A DNA stretch of 64,000 nt from Halomicrobium salinisoli (GTDB taxonomy: Archaea > Halobacteriota > Halobacteria > Halobacteriales > Haloarculaceae), in assembly GCF_020405185.1 (NCBI RefSeq), contig NZ_CP084463.1, forward strand, positions 1,426,001 to 1,490,000, written 5' to 3'. A model generated the notes under the pieces. The model was not told where the DNA came from. It searched no databases and worked only from the letters and a program-made list of their open reading frames with translations. The translations under genes and the position numbers were made by a program. Shown here in pieces: positions 49,907-58,815 of the stretch (position 1 is the first letter of the stretch; the number at the start of each line of letters is the position of its first letter).

Positions 49907-50545
49907 ATGGTCGACGGACCCCACGCCGGCCAGCCCGTCCGGACGGCCGGCGCCGACCTGGACGACGCGGACGCGGCGGTCGTCGCGGTCCACGGCCGCG
50001 GCGCGCGCGCCGAGTCGGTCCTCTCGCTGTCCGGGGAGTTCGACGTCGACGGCGTCGCCTACCTCGGGCCACAGGCGGCACGCAACACCTGGTACCCCAA
50101 CCGGTTCGTCGCGCCCATCGAGGACAACGAGCCGCACCTCTCCTCGGCGCTGTCGTTCGTCGACGAGACGGTCCAGCGGGCCGTCGAAGCCGGGATCTCC
50201 CGGGAGCGGATCGTCCTGCTGGGCTTCTCGCAGGGGGCCTGCCTCGCGAGCGAGTACGTCGCGCGCAACCCCCGCCGCTGGGGCGGGCTCGCGGCGTTCA
50301 GCGGCGGTCTGATTGGCCCGCCGGGCACCGAGTTCGAGTACGACGGCGACCTCGACGGGACGTCGGCCTTCGTCGGCTGCAGCGACTCGGACCCGCACAT
50401 CCCCGAGGAGCGCGTCCACGAGACGACCGAGGCGCTGGAGGCCCTCGGCGCGGACGTCACCGAGCGGCTCTACCCGGGCATGGGCCACACGATCAACCAG
50501 GACGAGACCGAGTTCGTGGCCGGCATGCTCGCCGATCTGGTGTAG
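49907..50545 (+). CDS. Alpha/beta hydrolase, carboxylesterase/phospholipase type (MhqD-like)
   Basis: 212 residues, the short carboxylesterase of the LysoPLA/Fsh1 type. AAVVAVHGRGARAE is the oxyanion loop, VLLGFSQGACLASEYVA the nucleophile elbow (G-x-S-x-G), SDSDPHIPEERV the Asp and YPGMGHTINQDE the His. It starts one base after the VOC gene, so the two are translationally linked and should act on one substrate. Convergent with the HTH-10 gene, 21 bases away. Confidence 0.88.
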   Translation: MVDGPHAGQPVRTAGADLDDADAAVVAVHGRGARAESVLSLSGEFDVDGVAYLGPQAARNTWYPNRFVAPIEDNEPHLSSALSFVDETVQRAVEAGISRERIVLLGFSQGACLASEYVARNPRRWGGLAAFSGGLIGPPGTEFEYDGDLDGTSAFVGCSDSDPHIPEERVHETTEALEALGADVTERLYPGMGHTINQDETEFVAGMLADLV

Positions 50546-50566
50546 AACCGGCTCCGTCCGCGGCCG

Positions 50567-51235
50567 TTAGATCTGGAGTTCGGGCTCGAGATCCGTCGAG
50601 ACGGCGTTCTCGATGATCGTCTTGTGGGCCCGGCGGATGCGCTCGGAGAGCGCCTGGTGGGAGACGTCGAACTCCTCGGCCAGCTCCTGCAGCGTCGTCT
50701 CGCGGGGGATGTCGTAGAACCCCGACTCCAGCATCCGCTCCAAGATCTCGTGTTGCTCGGCGCTGAGGCCGTACCGTTCCCGGCCCGTCGAGGAGGTCAG
50801 GTCGTGGATGGTCTCGATCTCGAAGTTGACGCCGAAGGCGTGACAGCAGTCGTAGGTCGTGGACACGCACTCACGGCGGGGGTACATGACTCGCAGGCGC
50901 CACCGGCCGTCGCGGGCCAGCGCCCGGAGGACCGTGTTGTTGCCCTCGAACAGGACGTTCAGCAGGATCCGCGTCCTGGCGTCCCAGTCGATCTGGAACA
51001 GGCTCCGGCCCTCGAGCGTGTCCAGTTGCTCGACGTCGGCGACGCTCTCGTCCTCGCGCATCGCCTCGAGGAGCCGGTCGGGGTCTCCGTCCCGGACGAT
51101 CAGCAGCGGCATGACCTCGTCCGCCCCGGCGTCGACCGTCCTGACCGCCTCGAACTCGGCGTCCGGGACGGCCGCGAGGGTCTCCTCGAGACCCACCTGA
51201 TCGGCCGGGACCGACGCCTCGATGATCGTGCTCAT
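50567..51235 (-). CDS. HTH-10 (Bat-type) transcriptional regulator
   Basis: 222 residues. Residues ~1-155 are a BAT-like sensor domain (beta-rich, with YDCCHAFGVNFEI carrying a Cys pair). Residues ~160-215 are HTH-10: YGLSAEQHEILERMLESGFYDIPRETTLQELAEEFDVSHQALSERIRRAHKTII. Haloarchaea have many, most of unknown target. Because it converges with the MhqO/MhqD-like pair it may control it; the CC pair could sense quinones or metals (inference). The start was taken at the first ATG. Confidence 0.88.
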   Translation of the reverse strand: MSTIIEASVPADQVGLEETLAAVPDAEFEAVRTVDAGADEVMPLLIVRDGDPDRLLEAMREDESVADVEQLDTLEGRSLFQIDWDARTRILLNVLFEGNNTVLRALARDGRWRLRVMYPRRECVSTTYDCCHAFGVNFEIETIHDLTSSTGRERYGLSAEQHEILERMLESGFYDIPRETTLQELAEEFDVSHQALSERIRRAHKTIIENAVSTDLEPELQI

Positions 51236-51539
51236 CGGTGCACCGTCTCACCGGGCGCCCTCGCGCCCGCCGTCGGTCGGTTTCCGCCGCCCGAGCGCCT
51301 GCCTGTCGACGTCGATGTCACGCTCTGTCGCAGCACGTCTCCCACTGGTGGCCTCGGCCACTTTGTTATAGTTCAGGTGTCCAGGGAAACGTCGCGTTAC
51401 GCGGCCGACGCGTCCGAACCCGTCGCGTAAGGCGGTCCTTCCGGACGCGGCGCTCCCGCCGCTCGTCGACAACCGGCCACCTAACTGGCTTTCGCCTGCC
51501 GGGAGAACCGGCTTCCCCGTTCCCGACCTACGAGGTCGT
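51236..51539. other. Gene-free intergenic region between HTH-10 and DUF5789 genes
   Basis: 304 bases. The frames open here give Arg/Pro-rich, non-acidic products and are rejected. TTTGTTATAGTTC near 51363-51375 is the only AT-rich block. It could be the TATA of the HTH-10 gene with a long leader. Short hairpins such as GCCGGGAGAACCGGC are present. Confidence 0.5.
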
Positions 51540-51881
51540 ATGCCGAACGAAGGCGACGACGACGGGACCGGCGACGAGGACACCCGCGAGCTGGGCGTCG
51601 ACATCGGATCCCTCGATTCAGCCCTCGAGTCACACGAGTACCCCACGACCGTGGACGAGCTGATCGAAGAGTTCGGCGACCACGAGATCGAGCTCCCCGG
51701 CGGCGAGACGACGGTCGAGGAGGTGCTGGACACCCAGAGCGGCGAGGAGTTCGAGTCGGCCGACGGCGTCAAGCAGCGCATCCTCAACGACGTCGGGGCC
51801 GAGGCCGTCGGCCGCGAGGGGTACAGCGACCGCGGCGGCTCCAACGAGGGGGAGTCCGGCGGCGACCCGCAGTCGCTGTGA
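51540..51881 (+). CDS. DUF5789-family protein (second of two)
   Basis: 113 residues, very acidic. LGVDIGSLDSALESHEYPTTVDELIEEFGDHEIELPGGETTVEEVLDTQ matches the layout of the first copy (41087-41413). It then continues with GVKQRILNDVGAEAVGREGYSDRGG, a DUF2795-like helical end. Residues 1-18 and 95-113 are low-complexity. Soluble and cytoplasmic. Function unknown; these small acidic proteins are widely conserved in haloarchaea. Confidence 0.75.
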   Translation: MPNEGDDDGTGDEDTRELGVDIGSLDSALESHEYPTTVDELIEEFGDHEIELPGGETTVEEVLDTQSGEEFESADGVKQRILNDVGAEAVGREGYSDRGGSNEGESGGDPQSL

Positions 51882-51960
51882 GTGACTGACGCCCCGTCCG
51901 TTCGTCCCTTCCTCGCATGCGACCCCTGCAACTGCAAGCGGCCTGTTCCGGGAACGAGCC

Positions 51961-52998
51961 GTGAGCGTCGCTGACCGAATGCGACGGGCCGGCGCGTCGA
52001 TCCGTAAACTCGGCGGGCGTCTGCCGTCCCGGTCGACGACGTCGGGACCCGTTCACTGGTTCCTGCTCTCGGGGAATCGCCACGCCGTCACCGCCGCCCT
52101 CTTCACGGTCATGTTCGGGAGCATCTTGGTGGTCGGGACGGTCTGGTCCTTCGAGATGCAGCAGGTCCTGACCGAGACGGAGTCCGTCCAGACCATCCTG
52201 AACACGCTGCTGTCCGGGATCATCCTGCTCGTGTCCATCGTCGTCTCGATCAACTCCGTCGTGCTCTCCTACGACCTGGCCTCGATCGGCCAGCAGCGCG
52301 AGCGCATCGAGAAGGCGGTGCGGTTCCGCTACGACCTGGGCGACTACGCCGACCCGGGCTCGAAACCGACGAACCCGGGCATCTTCCTCGACGCGATCCT
52401 GGCGGCGGTCGACGAGAGCGCGTCGGACCTCCAGTCCGCCCTCGAGGACGCCCCCGACGACGACCTCTACCGCGAGACCGCGTCCTTCGCCGCCGAGGTC
52501 CAGGAGAGCGTGACGCAGTTCAACGAGCGACACGACCGCGACGACGCGGACGAGCTGGAGGTCCTCTGGGCCGGTCTGGAGTTCGACTACACCGCGCACA
52601 TGGACCGATCGCAGGACCTCCAGGTGCGCTACGCCGAGAGCGGGGACGACGAGATAGCGTCCCGGCTCGACGCCCTCGTCGATCTCTTCGAGCTGTTCGC
52701 GACCGGCAAGGAGTACTTCAAGACGCTCTACTACAGCCGCGAGTTCTCGACGCTGTCCCGGACGCTCATCTCGGTGTCCCTCCCGGCCATCGTGGTCAAC
52801 GCCACGTCGATCCTCGCCATCGACGCCGGCCTGTTGCCCGACGTGTGGCTCCTGGGGCTCCCGCCGCTGTTGACCTTCGTCGCGACGATGTTCGCCGTCT
52901 CCTTGCTGCCGTTCCTCGTGCTGACCTCGTTCACGCTCCGGGCGGCGACCGTCGCGAGGAAGACCGTCGCCGCGGGCCCGTTCGTCCTCGAAGCGTAG
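51961..52998 (+). CDS. Haloarchaeal four-helix membrane protein
   Basis: 345 residues from a GTG at 51961. Two helices near residues 42-62 (AALFTVMFGSILVVGTVWSF) and 78-102 (TLLSGIILLVSIVVSINSVVL) are followed by a cytoplasmic helical domain of ~140 residues. Two more helices are near 265-285 and 298-325. This layout, with a soluble domain between helix pairs, recalls bestrophin-like or DUF4239-like channels, but the signature residues are not evident to me. The C-terminal TLRAATVARKTVAAGPFVLEA is conserved-looking. Function unknown. Confidence 0.68.
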   Translation: MSVADRMRRAGASIRKLGGRLPSRSTTSGPVHWFLLSGNRHAVTAALFTVMFGSILVVGTVWSFEMQQVLTETESVQTILNTLLSGIILLVSIVVSINSVVLSYDLASIGQQRERIEKAVRFRYDLGDYADPGSKPTNPGIFLDAILAAVDESASDLQSALEDAPDDDLYRETASFAAEVQESVTQFNERHDRDDADELEVLWAGLEFDYTAHMDRSQDLQVRYAESGDDEIASRLDALVDLFELFATGKEYFKTLYYSREFSTLSRTLISVSLPAIVVNATSILAIDAGLLPDVWLLGLPPLLTFVATMFAVSLLPFLVLTSFTLRAATVARKTVAAGPFVLEA

Positions 52999-53020
52999 CC
53001 GTCCGACCCGCCGTGGCCGG

Positions 53021-54115
53021 CTACGTGCCCGCCGTCAGGGTGTCGGTCCGCGACGGATCGACGGTCAGCGTCGCCACGTCGGCCCGCAGCCAGTCCGCGG
53101 CGGCCAGCCGCAGGTCCCGGGCTCGCGACTCCGAGACGGTCGGCGGCCCGGTGATCTGGTCCGCCAGGGGGCTGTACGCCGACGGGTCCAGCCCCATCCG
53201 GCGCAGGTAGCGACGCACCGGCGGCGCGTCCGGGCCGCGCTCGATGGCCAGCGTGACCAGTTCGTCGAGGTCCTCGAACGGCGGCACGCGTATCTCGTCG
53301 GTCCCGATCCCGGGGTCGCCGACGGAGACGGGCTTGTCGTCCGTCTGCCGGACCACGCGGCCGACGTCGAAGGCCAGCCGGACGGCCTGGCTCGGCAGGC
53401 ATGTGTCCGGCGCTCGCCACTCGACGGTGGGCACCTCGTCGCGCAGCCGCACCGGGCACAGGACGGTGTCCTCGGGCGTGAAGTGGTCGGCGACGAGGCC
53501 CTGGCTCGCCCCGCGTTCGGCGGCCAGGCGGCCGAACCGCCGGTAGGACGCCTCCACCGTGGCCCGCCACTCATCGACGTCGTCGACGTACGACCACAGA
53601 TCGCAGAAGTCGGCGAACCGCCCGCCATCGCGCTGCCGATAGGCCTGGGCGCGCGAGCAGTGGTGGCGCCGCCGTCCGCAGTAGTAGGGCGAACTGCTCA
53701 CCAGGGAAAGCGCAGGGTCCATGGCCGTGAGCAGGTTCAGCGCGTCGACGTTCCTGCGCTCGAAGTGGACGTGCGTGCCGGCGCAGTTCTTGGCGCCGAC
53801 GATTTCGTCGCCGTAGATGGCCTCGAAGGCCTCGCCGCGCTCGGTGGTCGCGTCCGGCGTCGCCTCCGTCAGCGGCGTCCCGAGCGGCACGAGGCGGTGA
53901 CCCTCGCTCTCGGCGGCGCTCATCGCGGCCCGCAGCGTCCGTCGCAGTTCGCGCCGCAACGCGTCCTCGCGCTCGTGCGGGCTCGTCTTCACCTCGATCA
54001 GCGGCCCGACGAACTCCGGTTCGATCCGCTCGTGCCTGTCGGCGAGGTACTGACCGTCGCTGAGTCGGCCCGACTCGTCGACGACCCAGAACTCCATCTC
54101 GATGCCTAAATTCAT
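53021..54115 (-). CDS. gshA: Glutamate-cysteine ligase GshA
   Basis: 364 residues from the ATG at 54115; the frame runs on upstream but lacks conserved residues. GCS2-type ligase: GIEMEFWVVDESGRL, VGPLIEVKTSPHEREDALRRELR, KNCAGTHVHFER (ATP/metal site), LLTAMDPALSLVSSSPYYCGRRR, and VEWRAPDTCLPS. Haloarchaea make gamma-glutamylcysteine as their main thiol in place of glutathione, and this matches Haloferax GshA in length and order. A broader carboxylate-amine ligase role is possible. A TTTAAATA box lies ~95 bases upstream. Confidence 0.85.
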   Translation of the reverse strand: MNLGIEMEFWVVDESGRLSDGQYLADRHERIEPEFVGPLIEVKTSPHEREDALRRELRRTLRAAMSAAESEGHRLVPLGTPLTEATPDATTERGEAFEAIYGDEIVGAKNCAGTHVHFERRNVDALNLLTAMDPALSLVSSSPYYCGRRRHHCSRAQAYRQRDGGRFADFCDLWSYVDDVDEWRATVEASYRRFGRLAAERGASQGLVADHFTPEDTVLCPVRLRDEVPTVEWRAPDTCLPSQAVRLAFDVGRVVRQTDDKPVSVGDPGIGTDEIRVPPFEDLDELVTLAIERGPDAPPVRRYLRRMGLDPSAYSPLADQITGPPTVSESRARDLRLAAADWLRADVATLTVDPSRTDTLTAGT

Positions 54116-54630
54116 GGTAGGCCGGTGTCGTGGTTCGGAGACCGCGCACCGTGTCAGCGGAACGTGACGACGACGATTGAGGCGCCCGCCTGCGCACGCC
54201 ACCTCTTTAAATACGACGCGCCGGAGCGGCGACGACCGCCGTCGTTTGCGGCGATACGTCGCGGTCGACAGCCAAGGCCTCCACACTCCGTCTCGGATCC
54301 GCCGTCCTCGGACGCTCTGCGTCGCGGTTTCTCACGCTCGGATCGCCCGCCGCTGCACCTCCCCGTCGGGAGGCGGCGCTGCCCTGCGCCTGCAAGCAGC
54401 GGGTCCGTTTTCGTATCTCTACATGCGATTTATTCGGCGTCATCGCGACACGTCGTCGGCAACCGGACGCCGCCGCTCTCGAGTGGCGACGCCCGAGTTC
54501 CGGTCACGCCGGCCGCCGGTCGACACGCAGCGGCCTCGTTTATCAGGCGGTTCGCAGTACCCCTGCCCGCTAATCGCATAACCGATCCATTACAAAGCCG
54601 CTGGCTAGCGTCGGGTTACGGCGTAGGCCC
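54116..54630. other. 515-base intergenic region with a strong TATA box, no protein gene seen
   Basis: TTTAAATA at 54206-54213 is nearly symmetric and could drive gshA leftward (with a ~70-base leader) or a non-coding transcript rightward. The frames to its right encode Arg/Ser-rich products unlike haloarchaeal proteins, so I see no gene. A second AT-rich block GTTTTCGTATCTCTACATGCGATTTATTCGG near 54412-54440 and ATTACAAAG near 54591 (probable promoter of the DUF1328 gene) are the other landmarks. Confidence 0.5.
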
Positions 54631-54846
54631 ATGATACACACCACAGCGGTTCACGCCCTCGAGACGATCGCCGGCGTTCCCCTGCAGTTCTCCGGGGACT
54701 TCCTGTCCCTGGCGATCCTGTTTTTCGTCCTGGCGATCATCGCGGCGGTCGTCGGCGCGCGCGGCGTCGCCGGCATCAGCATGGAGATCGCCAAGTGGCT
54801 GGTGATCATCTTCATCGTCCTGGCGGTCGTTTCGCTGGTGCTCTGA
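54631..54846 (+). CDS. DUF1328 (UPF0391) small membrane protein
   Basis: 71 residues. Two hydrophobic helices: [24 protein letters not shown], then [20 protein letters not shown]. This is the DUF1328 pattern (LxxAxxFxVLAxIAAxxGxxGxAG, then AKxLxxIFxVLxxVSL), a short bacterial/haloarchaeal stress-associated membrane family of unknown function. The ATG at 54631 is supported by ATTACAAAG ~35 bases upstream. The 197 bases after it hold no gene. Confidence 0.88.
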   Translation: MIHTTAVHALETIAGVPLQFSGDFLSLAILFFVLAIIAAVVGARGVAGISMEIAKWLVIIFIVLAVVSLVL

Positions 54847-55043
54847 CGTCGTCGAGGGCGGCCGCCCTCGTCCCGACTCCGGGCCAGAACGTACCACTTT
54901 CCCTCCGAGTAGCCCCGATGCGATCACAGGGAGCGCATCAGTCGGCCCGTCGTCCGGACCAGGTGCGTACAGAGTGGCCGCGACACTCGGAAAGGCCGTC
55001 CGTCAACGGAGAATTGAATAGCCGTCCGCCGGCATCCTGTCGC

Positions 55044-58000
55044 ATGGCCGACACGGGCGGGGACGTGCTGGCGGAGACGCTGGCCGCGTTCGAGGACGTA
55101 GCGTCTCCCTGTACGCCGCTCACGACGAGCGAGGTGGCCGAGGCGCTGTCCGTCACGCGCCGGTCGGCGTACTCGCGCCTGGACCGCCTCGCCGAGCGCG
55201 GCGACCTGCACACGAAGAAAGTGGGGGCGAAGGGCCGGATCTGGTGGCGGACGCCGTCGGACGGACGGGGGCCGAGCGACGGCGCCCTCCCGGCGGAGGT
55301 CGACTCCGGGGAGATGTTCTCGCGATTCGTCGACGGCGTCCCCGGGATGGTGTATCGCCGTCGCGGGGACCGCCTGACCTTCGCGAGCGACGACTGCGCC
55401 GACCTGACGGGCTACGACCGGGCAGCGCTGGAGGGGGGAGACGTGACATGGGCGGGAGACGTGGTTCACCCGTCCGACGCCGATGAGGTCCACCGATCGC
55501 CCGGGAACGACGGACGGTTCGATACGACGTATCGGATCCGGACCGCCGGCGGCGAGACGCGCTGGGTCCGCGACAGGGGCTACGACGCCGGCGACGGGGT
55601 CGTCGAGGGAATCGTCACCGAGGCCACCGGCCGTCGCCGGACGGAACGTGAAACCCGGGAAGAGGTGTTCGAGCGGATCGACGACGCGTTCTTCGCCGTC
55701 GACGGCGAGTGGCGACTCACCTACGTCAACGACCGGGCGGCGGCCCTGGTCGACAGGGACCCGTCCGATCTGGTCGGGCAGGTCGTCTGGGACGAGTTCG
55801 AGCAGGCCCGCGGCACGACGTTCCAGCGGGAGCTCGCGCGCGCGATGGAGACGCAGGAGGCCGTCTCCTTCGAGGGGTACTACCCGCCGCTGTCCGCGTG
55901 GTTCTCCGTCTCGGCCTACCCCTCCGAGACGGGACTGTCCGTCTACTACAGGGACGTCACCGAGCGCAAGGAGCGCGAGCGCGAACTGGAGCGATACGAG
56001 CGCATCATCGAGAGCCTGCCGGTGGGAGTCTACCGAACCACGGCCGGGCCGGAGGGGGAGTTCGTCGAGGCGAACGCGGCCATGGCCGACATCTTCGACG
56101 CGGACTCGATCGACGAACTCCTCGAGTGCTCGGTGAGCGACCTGTGTCCGGACCCCGAAGGCTGCACCCGGTTCAGCGACCTGCTGGAGCGAGACGGGGT
56201 GGTCCGGAACCACGAACTGCGCCAGACGTCACTGGACGGCGAGCAGCGGTGGATCTCGGTGACCGCGATCCGGACTGAGGAGGACGGCCAGGTGTACTTC
56301 GACGGCGTCGTCCGGGACGTCACCGAGCGCAGGCGCCGCCAGCGCCGCCTCGAGGAGTCGGAGGGACAGTACCGGACCCTCGCGGAGCACTTCCCGGACG
56401 GCGCCGTTGCGCTGTTCGACGAGGACCTCGAGTACACCCTCGTCGCGGGCGAACTCGTGGACGAGCTCGAACTGGACCCGGACGCCACCGTCGGGTCCGA
56501 GGTGGGCGATCCGTACCTCCCGGAGGAGGTCGGGAACGACTGGCGCGAGCACGCCCGGCTGGCCCTGGCGGGCGAGGCGAGCACGTTCGAGACGGAGTGG
56601 CGCAACAGGACGCTGGAGGTCAGGGTCATCCCGGTCCGCGACGACGACGGATCGGTCTTCGCCGGGATGGGCGTCTGCCGGGACGTCACCGACCAGCGGG
56701 CCTACGAGGCGACGCTCCACGGCCTCTATCGGACGACGCGGGAGCTCTTCCGGGCGGAATCGACCGACGCCGTCGCCGACGTCGTCGTCGACGCCGCCGC
56801 GGAGGCGCTTGACCTCCCCGGCGCGGTGGTCTACGAGTACGATGCGGACGACGGTGTCCTCAGGCCGTCCGGGCGCTCCGAGGGGTCGGCGTTCCTCCCG
56901 AGCGACCTCCCGACGGTGCCGGCCGACCGCGACAGCCTGGTCGGACGGGCGTTCGTCGACGACGAGACCCGCCACTACGGGGACGTCCGCGACGCGCCCG
57001 GACTCGCCGCCGACTCGGCTGACGTCGAGATGCGCAGCGGCGTCTTCGCGCCGATCGGCGAGCACGGCGTCCTGATCGTCGGCTCGCGCGATCCCGGCGT
57101 GTTCGACGAGCGCACCGAGCGCCTGGTCGATCTCCTGGCGGCCAACGCGGCGGCGGCGTTCGACGAGGTCGAGCGCGAGCAGTCTATCGAGAACCAGCGT
57201 CGACAGCTGGCGGCGCTGAACGACCTCAACCGTGTCGTCCAGGACATCGCCGAGGCCGTCGTCGACCAGTCGACGCGCGAGGAGATCCTGCGAGTGACCT
57301 GCGATCGGCTGGCCGACGCCTACGAGTTCGCCTGGATGGCCGACGTCGACCCCCACACGGACGAGGTCTACCCGCTCGTCGAGTCCGGCGCCGACGACTA
57401 CCTGGAGACGGTCGAACTCTCGACCGACACCGACGAGGCGGTCGGGCGGGGACCGGCCGGCGAGTCGTTCCGCACCGGCGAACTGCGCGTCTCCCGCGAC
57501 GTCTTCGACGATCCGGCCTTCGAGCCCTGGCGCGACCGGGCCGAGGAGTACGGCTTCCGCTCGTTCGCGGCCATTCCGATCGCCCACGGGGAGACGCTGT
57601 ACGGCGTGATCGGCGTCCACTCGGCCAGGGAGGGCGCGTTCGCGGCGTCGGAGCGCGACGTGATCGACACCGTCGGCGAGGTCGTGGGTCACGCCATCGC
57701 CTCGACGGAGCGGAAACAGGCCCTGATGAGCGACGAGGTGATCGAACTGGTGTTCCGGATCGAGGACGTCTTCGATCGTGTCGACGTCCCCGACACGGAC
57801 GGGGAGATCGTCATCGAGGAGGCCGTCCCGCTCGAGGACGACGACTTCCTGGTGTACGGGGCGGTCACAGACGACGCGGTCCCGACGCTTCGGGCCATCC
57901 CCGGCCTGCTCGGCCACTGGGAGTCCGTGACGGTCCTCGAGAGCGACGGGGGCCGCGACAGGTTCGAGCTCCGCCTCACCGAGCCGCCCGTCCTGTCGAC

Positions 58001-58379
58001 GGTCACCGCCCACGGCGGCGAGGTCGTCGATGCGGTCATCGCGGACGGCGACTACACGATGACCGTCCAGGTCCCGCCCAGCGTCGAGGTCCGGGACGTC
58101 ATCGACACCGTCGAAGAGGCGTATCCCGCCGCGGAGATGCTCACCCGACGGCAGGTCGAGCACGACGCCTCCCGCGAACAGGTCCAGCGGGCCGTCACCG
58201 AGGACCTGACCGACCGCCAGCGGGCCGCGCTCCGGGCCAGTTACTACGCCGGCTTCTTCGAGTGGCCGCGCGAGGCCAGCGGCGAGGACGTCGCCGAATC
58301 GCTCGACATCAGTTCGCCCACGTTCCACCAGCACCTCCGGAAGGCCCAGCAGAAGCTCCTGGACATCGTCCTGACGTAG
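55044..58379 (+). CDS. Large PAS/GAF sensor with HTH-10 output (Bat-like regulator)
   Basis: 1111 residues from the ATG at 55044. An N-terminal winged helix (~25-70: TTSEVAEALSVTRRSAYSRLDRL, RIWWR) precedes four PAS domains (~90-200, 205-310, 318-440, 450-570; each ends in a VTERR-like or DVT-(E/D)-x-(R/K) hinge). Two GAF domains follow (~575-715, 735-895), then a BAT domain (~900-1050) and HTH-10 (~1055-1111: LTDRQRAALRASYYAGFFEWPREASGEDVAESLDISSPTFHQHLRKAQQKLL). There is no kinase domain, so sensing is linked directly to DNA. Two DNA-binding modules, one at each end, are unusual. Signals may be redox, light or small molecules; target unknown. Confidence 0.88.
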   Translation: MADTGGDVLAETLAAFEDVASPCTPLTTSEVAEALSVTRRSAYSRLDRLAERGDLHTKKVGAKGRIWWRTPSDGRGPSDGALPAEVDSGEMFSRFVDGVPGMVYRRRGDRLTFASDDCADLTGYDRAALEGGDVTWAGDVVHPSDADEVHRSPGNDGRFDTTYRIRTAGGETRWVRDRGYDAGDGVVEGIVTEATGRRRTERETREEVFERIDDAFFAVDGEWRLTYVNDRAAALVDRDPSDLVGQVVWDEFEQARGTTFQRELARAMETQEAVSFEGYYPPLSAWFSVSAYPSETGLSVYYRDVTERKERERELERYERIIESLPVGVYRTTAGPEGEFVEANAAMADIFDADSIDELLECSVSDLCPDPEGCTRFSDLLERDGVVRNHELRQTSLDGEQRWISVTAIRTEEDGQVYFDGVVRDVTERRRRQRRLEESEGQYRTLAEHFPDGAVALFDEDLEYTLVAGELVDELELDPDATVGSEVGDPYLPEEVGNDWREHARLALAGEASTFETEWRNRTLEVRVIPVRDDDGSVFAGMGVCRDVTDQRAYEATLHGLYRTTRELFRAESTDAVADVVVDAAAEALDLPGAVVYEYDADDGVLRPSGRSEGSAFLPSDLPTVPADRDSLVGRAFVDDETRHYGDVRDAPGLAADSADVEMRSGVFAPIGEHGVLIVGSRDPGVFDERTERLVDLLAANAAAAFDEVEREQSIENQRRQLAALNDLNRVVQDIAEAVVDQSTREEILRVTCDRLADAYEFAWMADVDPHTDEVYPLVESGADDYLETVELSTDTDEAVGRGPAGESFRTGELRVSRDVFDDPAFEPWRDRAEEYGFRSFAAIPIAHGETLYGVIGVHSAREGAFAASERDVIDTVGEVVGHAIASTERKQALMSDEVIELVFRIEDVFDRVDVPDTDGEIVIEEAVPLEDDDFLVYGAVTDDAVPTLRAIPGLLGHWESVTVLESDGGRDRFELRLTEPPVLSTVTAHGGEVVDAVIADGDYTMTVQVPPSVEVRDVIDTVEEAYPAAEMLTRRQVEHDASREQVQRAVTEDLTDRQRAALRASYYAGFFEWPREASGEDVAESLDISSPTFHQHLRKAQQKLLDIVLT

Positions 58380-58815
58380 CGCCCGTGCCGACGACCCGCC
58401 CGGGTCGGCGCTGCGACGCCAGTTCCGTCCTCGTTTGGCGCGTGCCTCGGTGGTACCGGGTTCTCGCAGCGGGATCGGTACGACCGGTTTCTCGTGCGTG
58501 CGTTCGTCCGAACGGGCTCACGGTGCGGCGAATCGCGTCGTCGGTATCACGAGGCGCTTCGCGATGATGTCCCATCTCCGTCAGTAAAATTTATGCACTC
58601 TACAATGATAATAGTGAACGACGCTGACTGAATAATACTGAACGATACCGATGTAGGTGCTCGTCGGCCGCCCTGGACTGCACCGTCGAGACGAGCGAGC
58701 GGTCCCGGGCCGGGTCGGTCACGAAACGGGGTGGAGGAGACAGTCGATAGCGGACGAACCGGGGAGGAACTACCGCCGTGCCGTTCGGGCGCGGGGGGAC
58801 AGACCGATACCAGCT
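58380..58815. other. 436-base intergenic region upstream of the GH5 gene
   Basis: The first ~200 bases are GC-rich with no gene. An AT-rich block at 58581-58645 contains TAAAATTTATGC and repeats of CTGAA (CTGAATAATACTGAACGA) and GAACGA. It looks like the promoter of the GH5 gene, which would then have a leader of roughly 200 bases, long for haloarchaea. No start in frame between them gives a sensible signal peptide. Confidence 0.5.
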
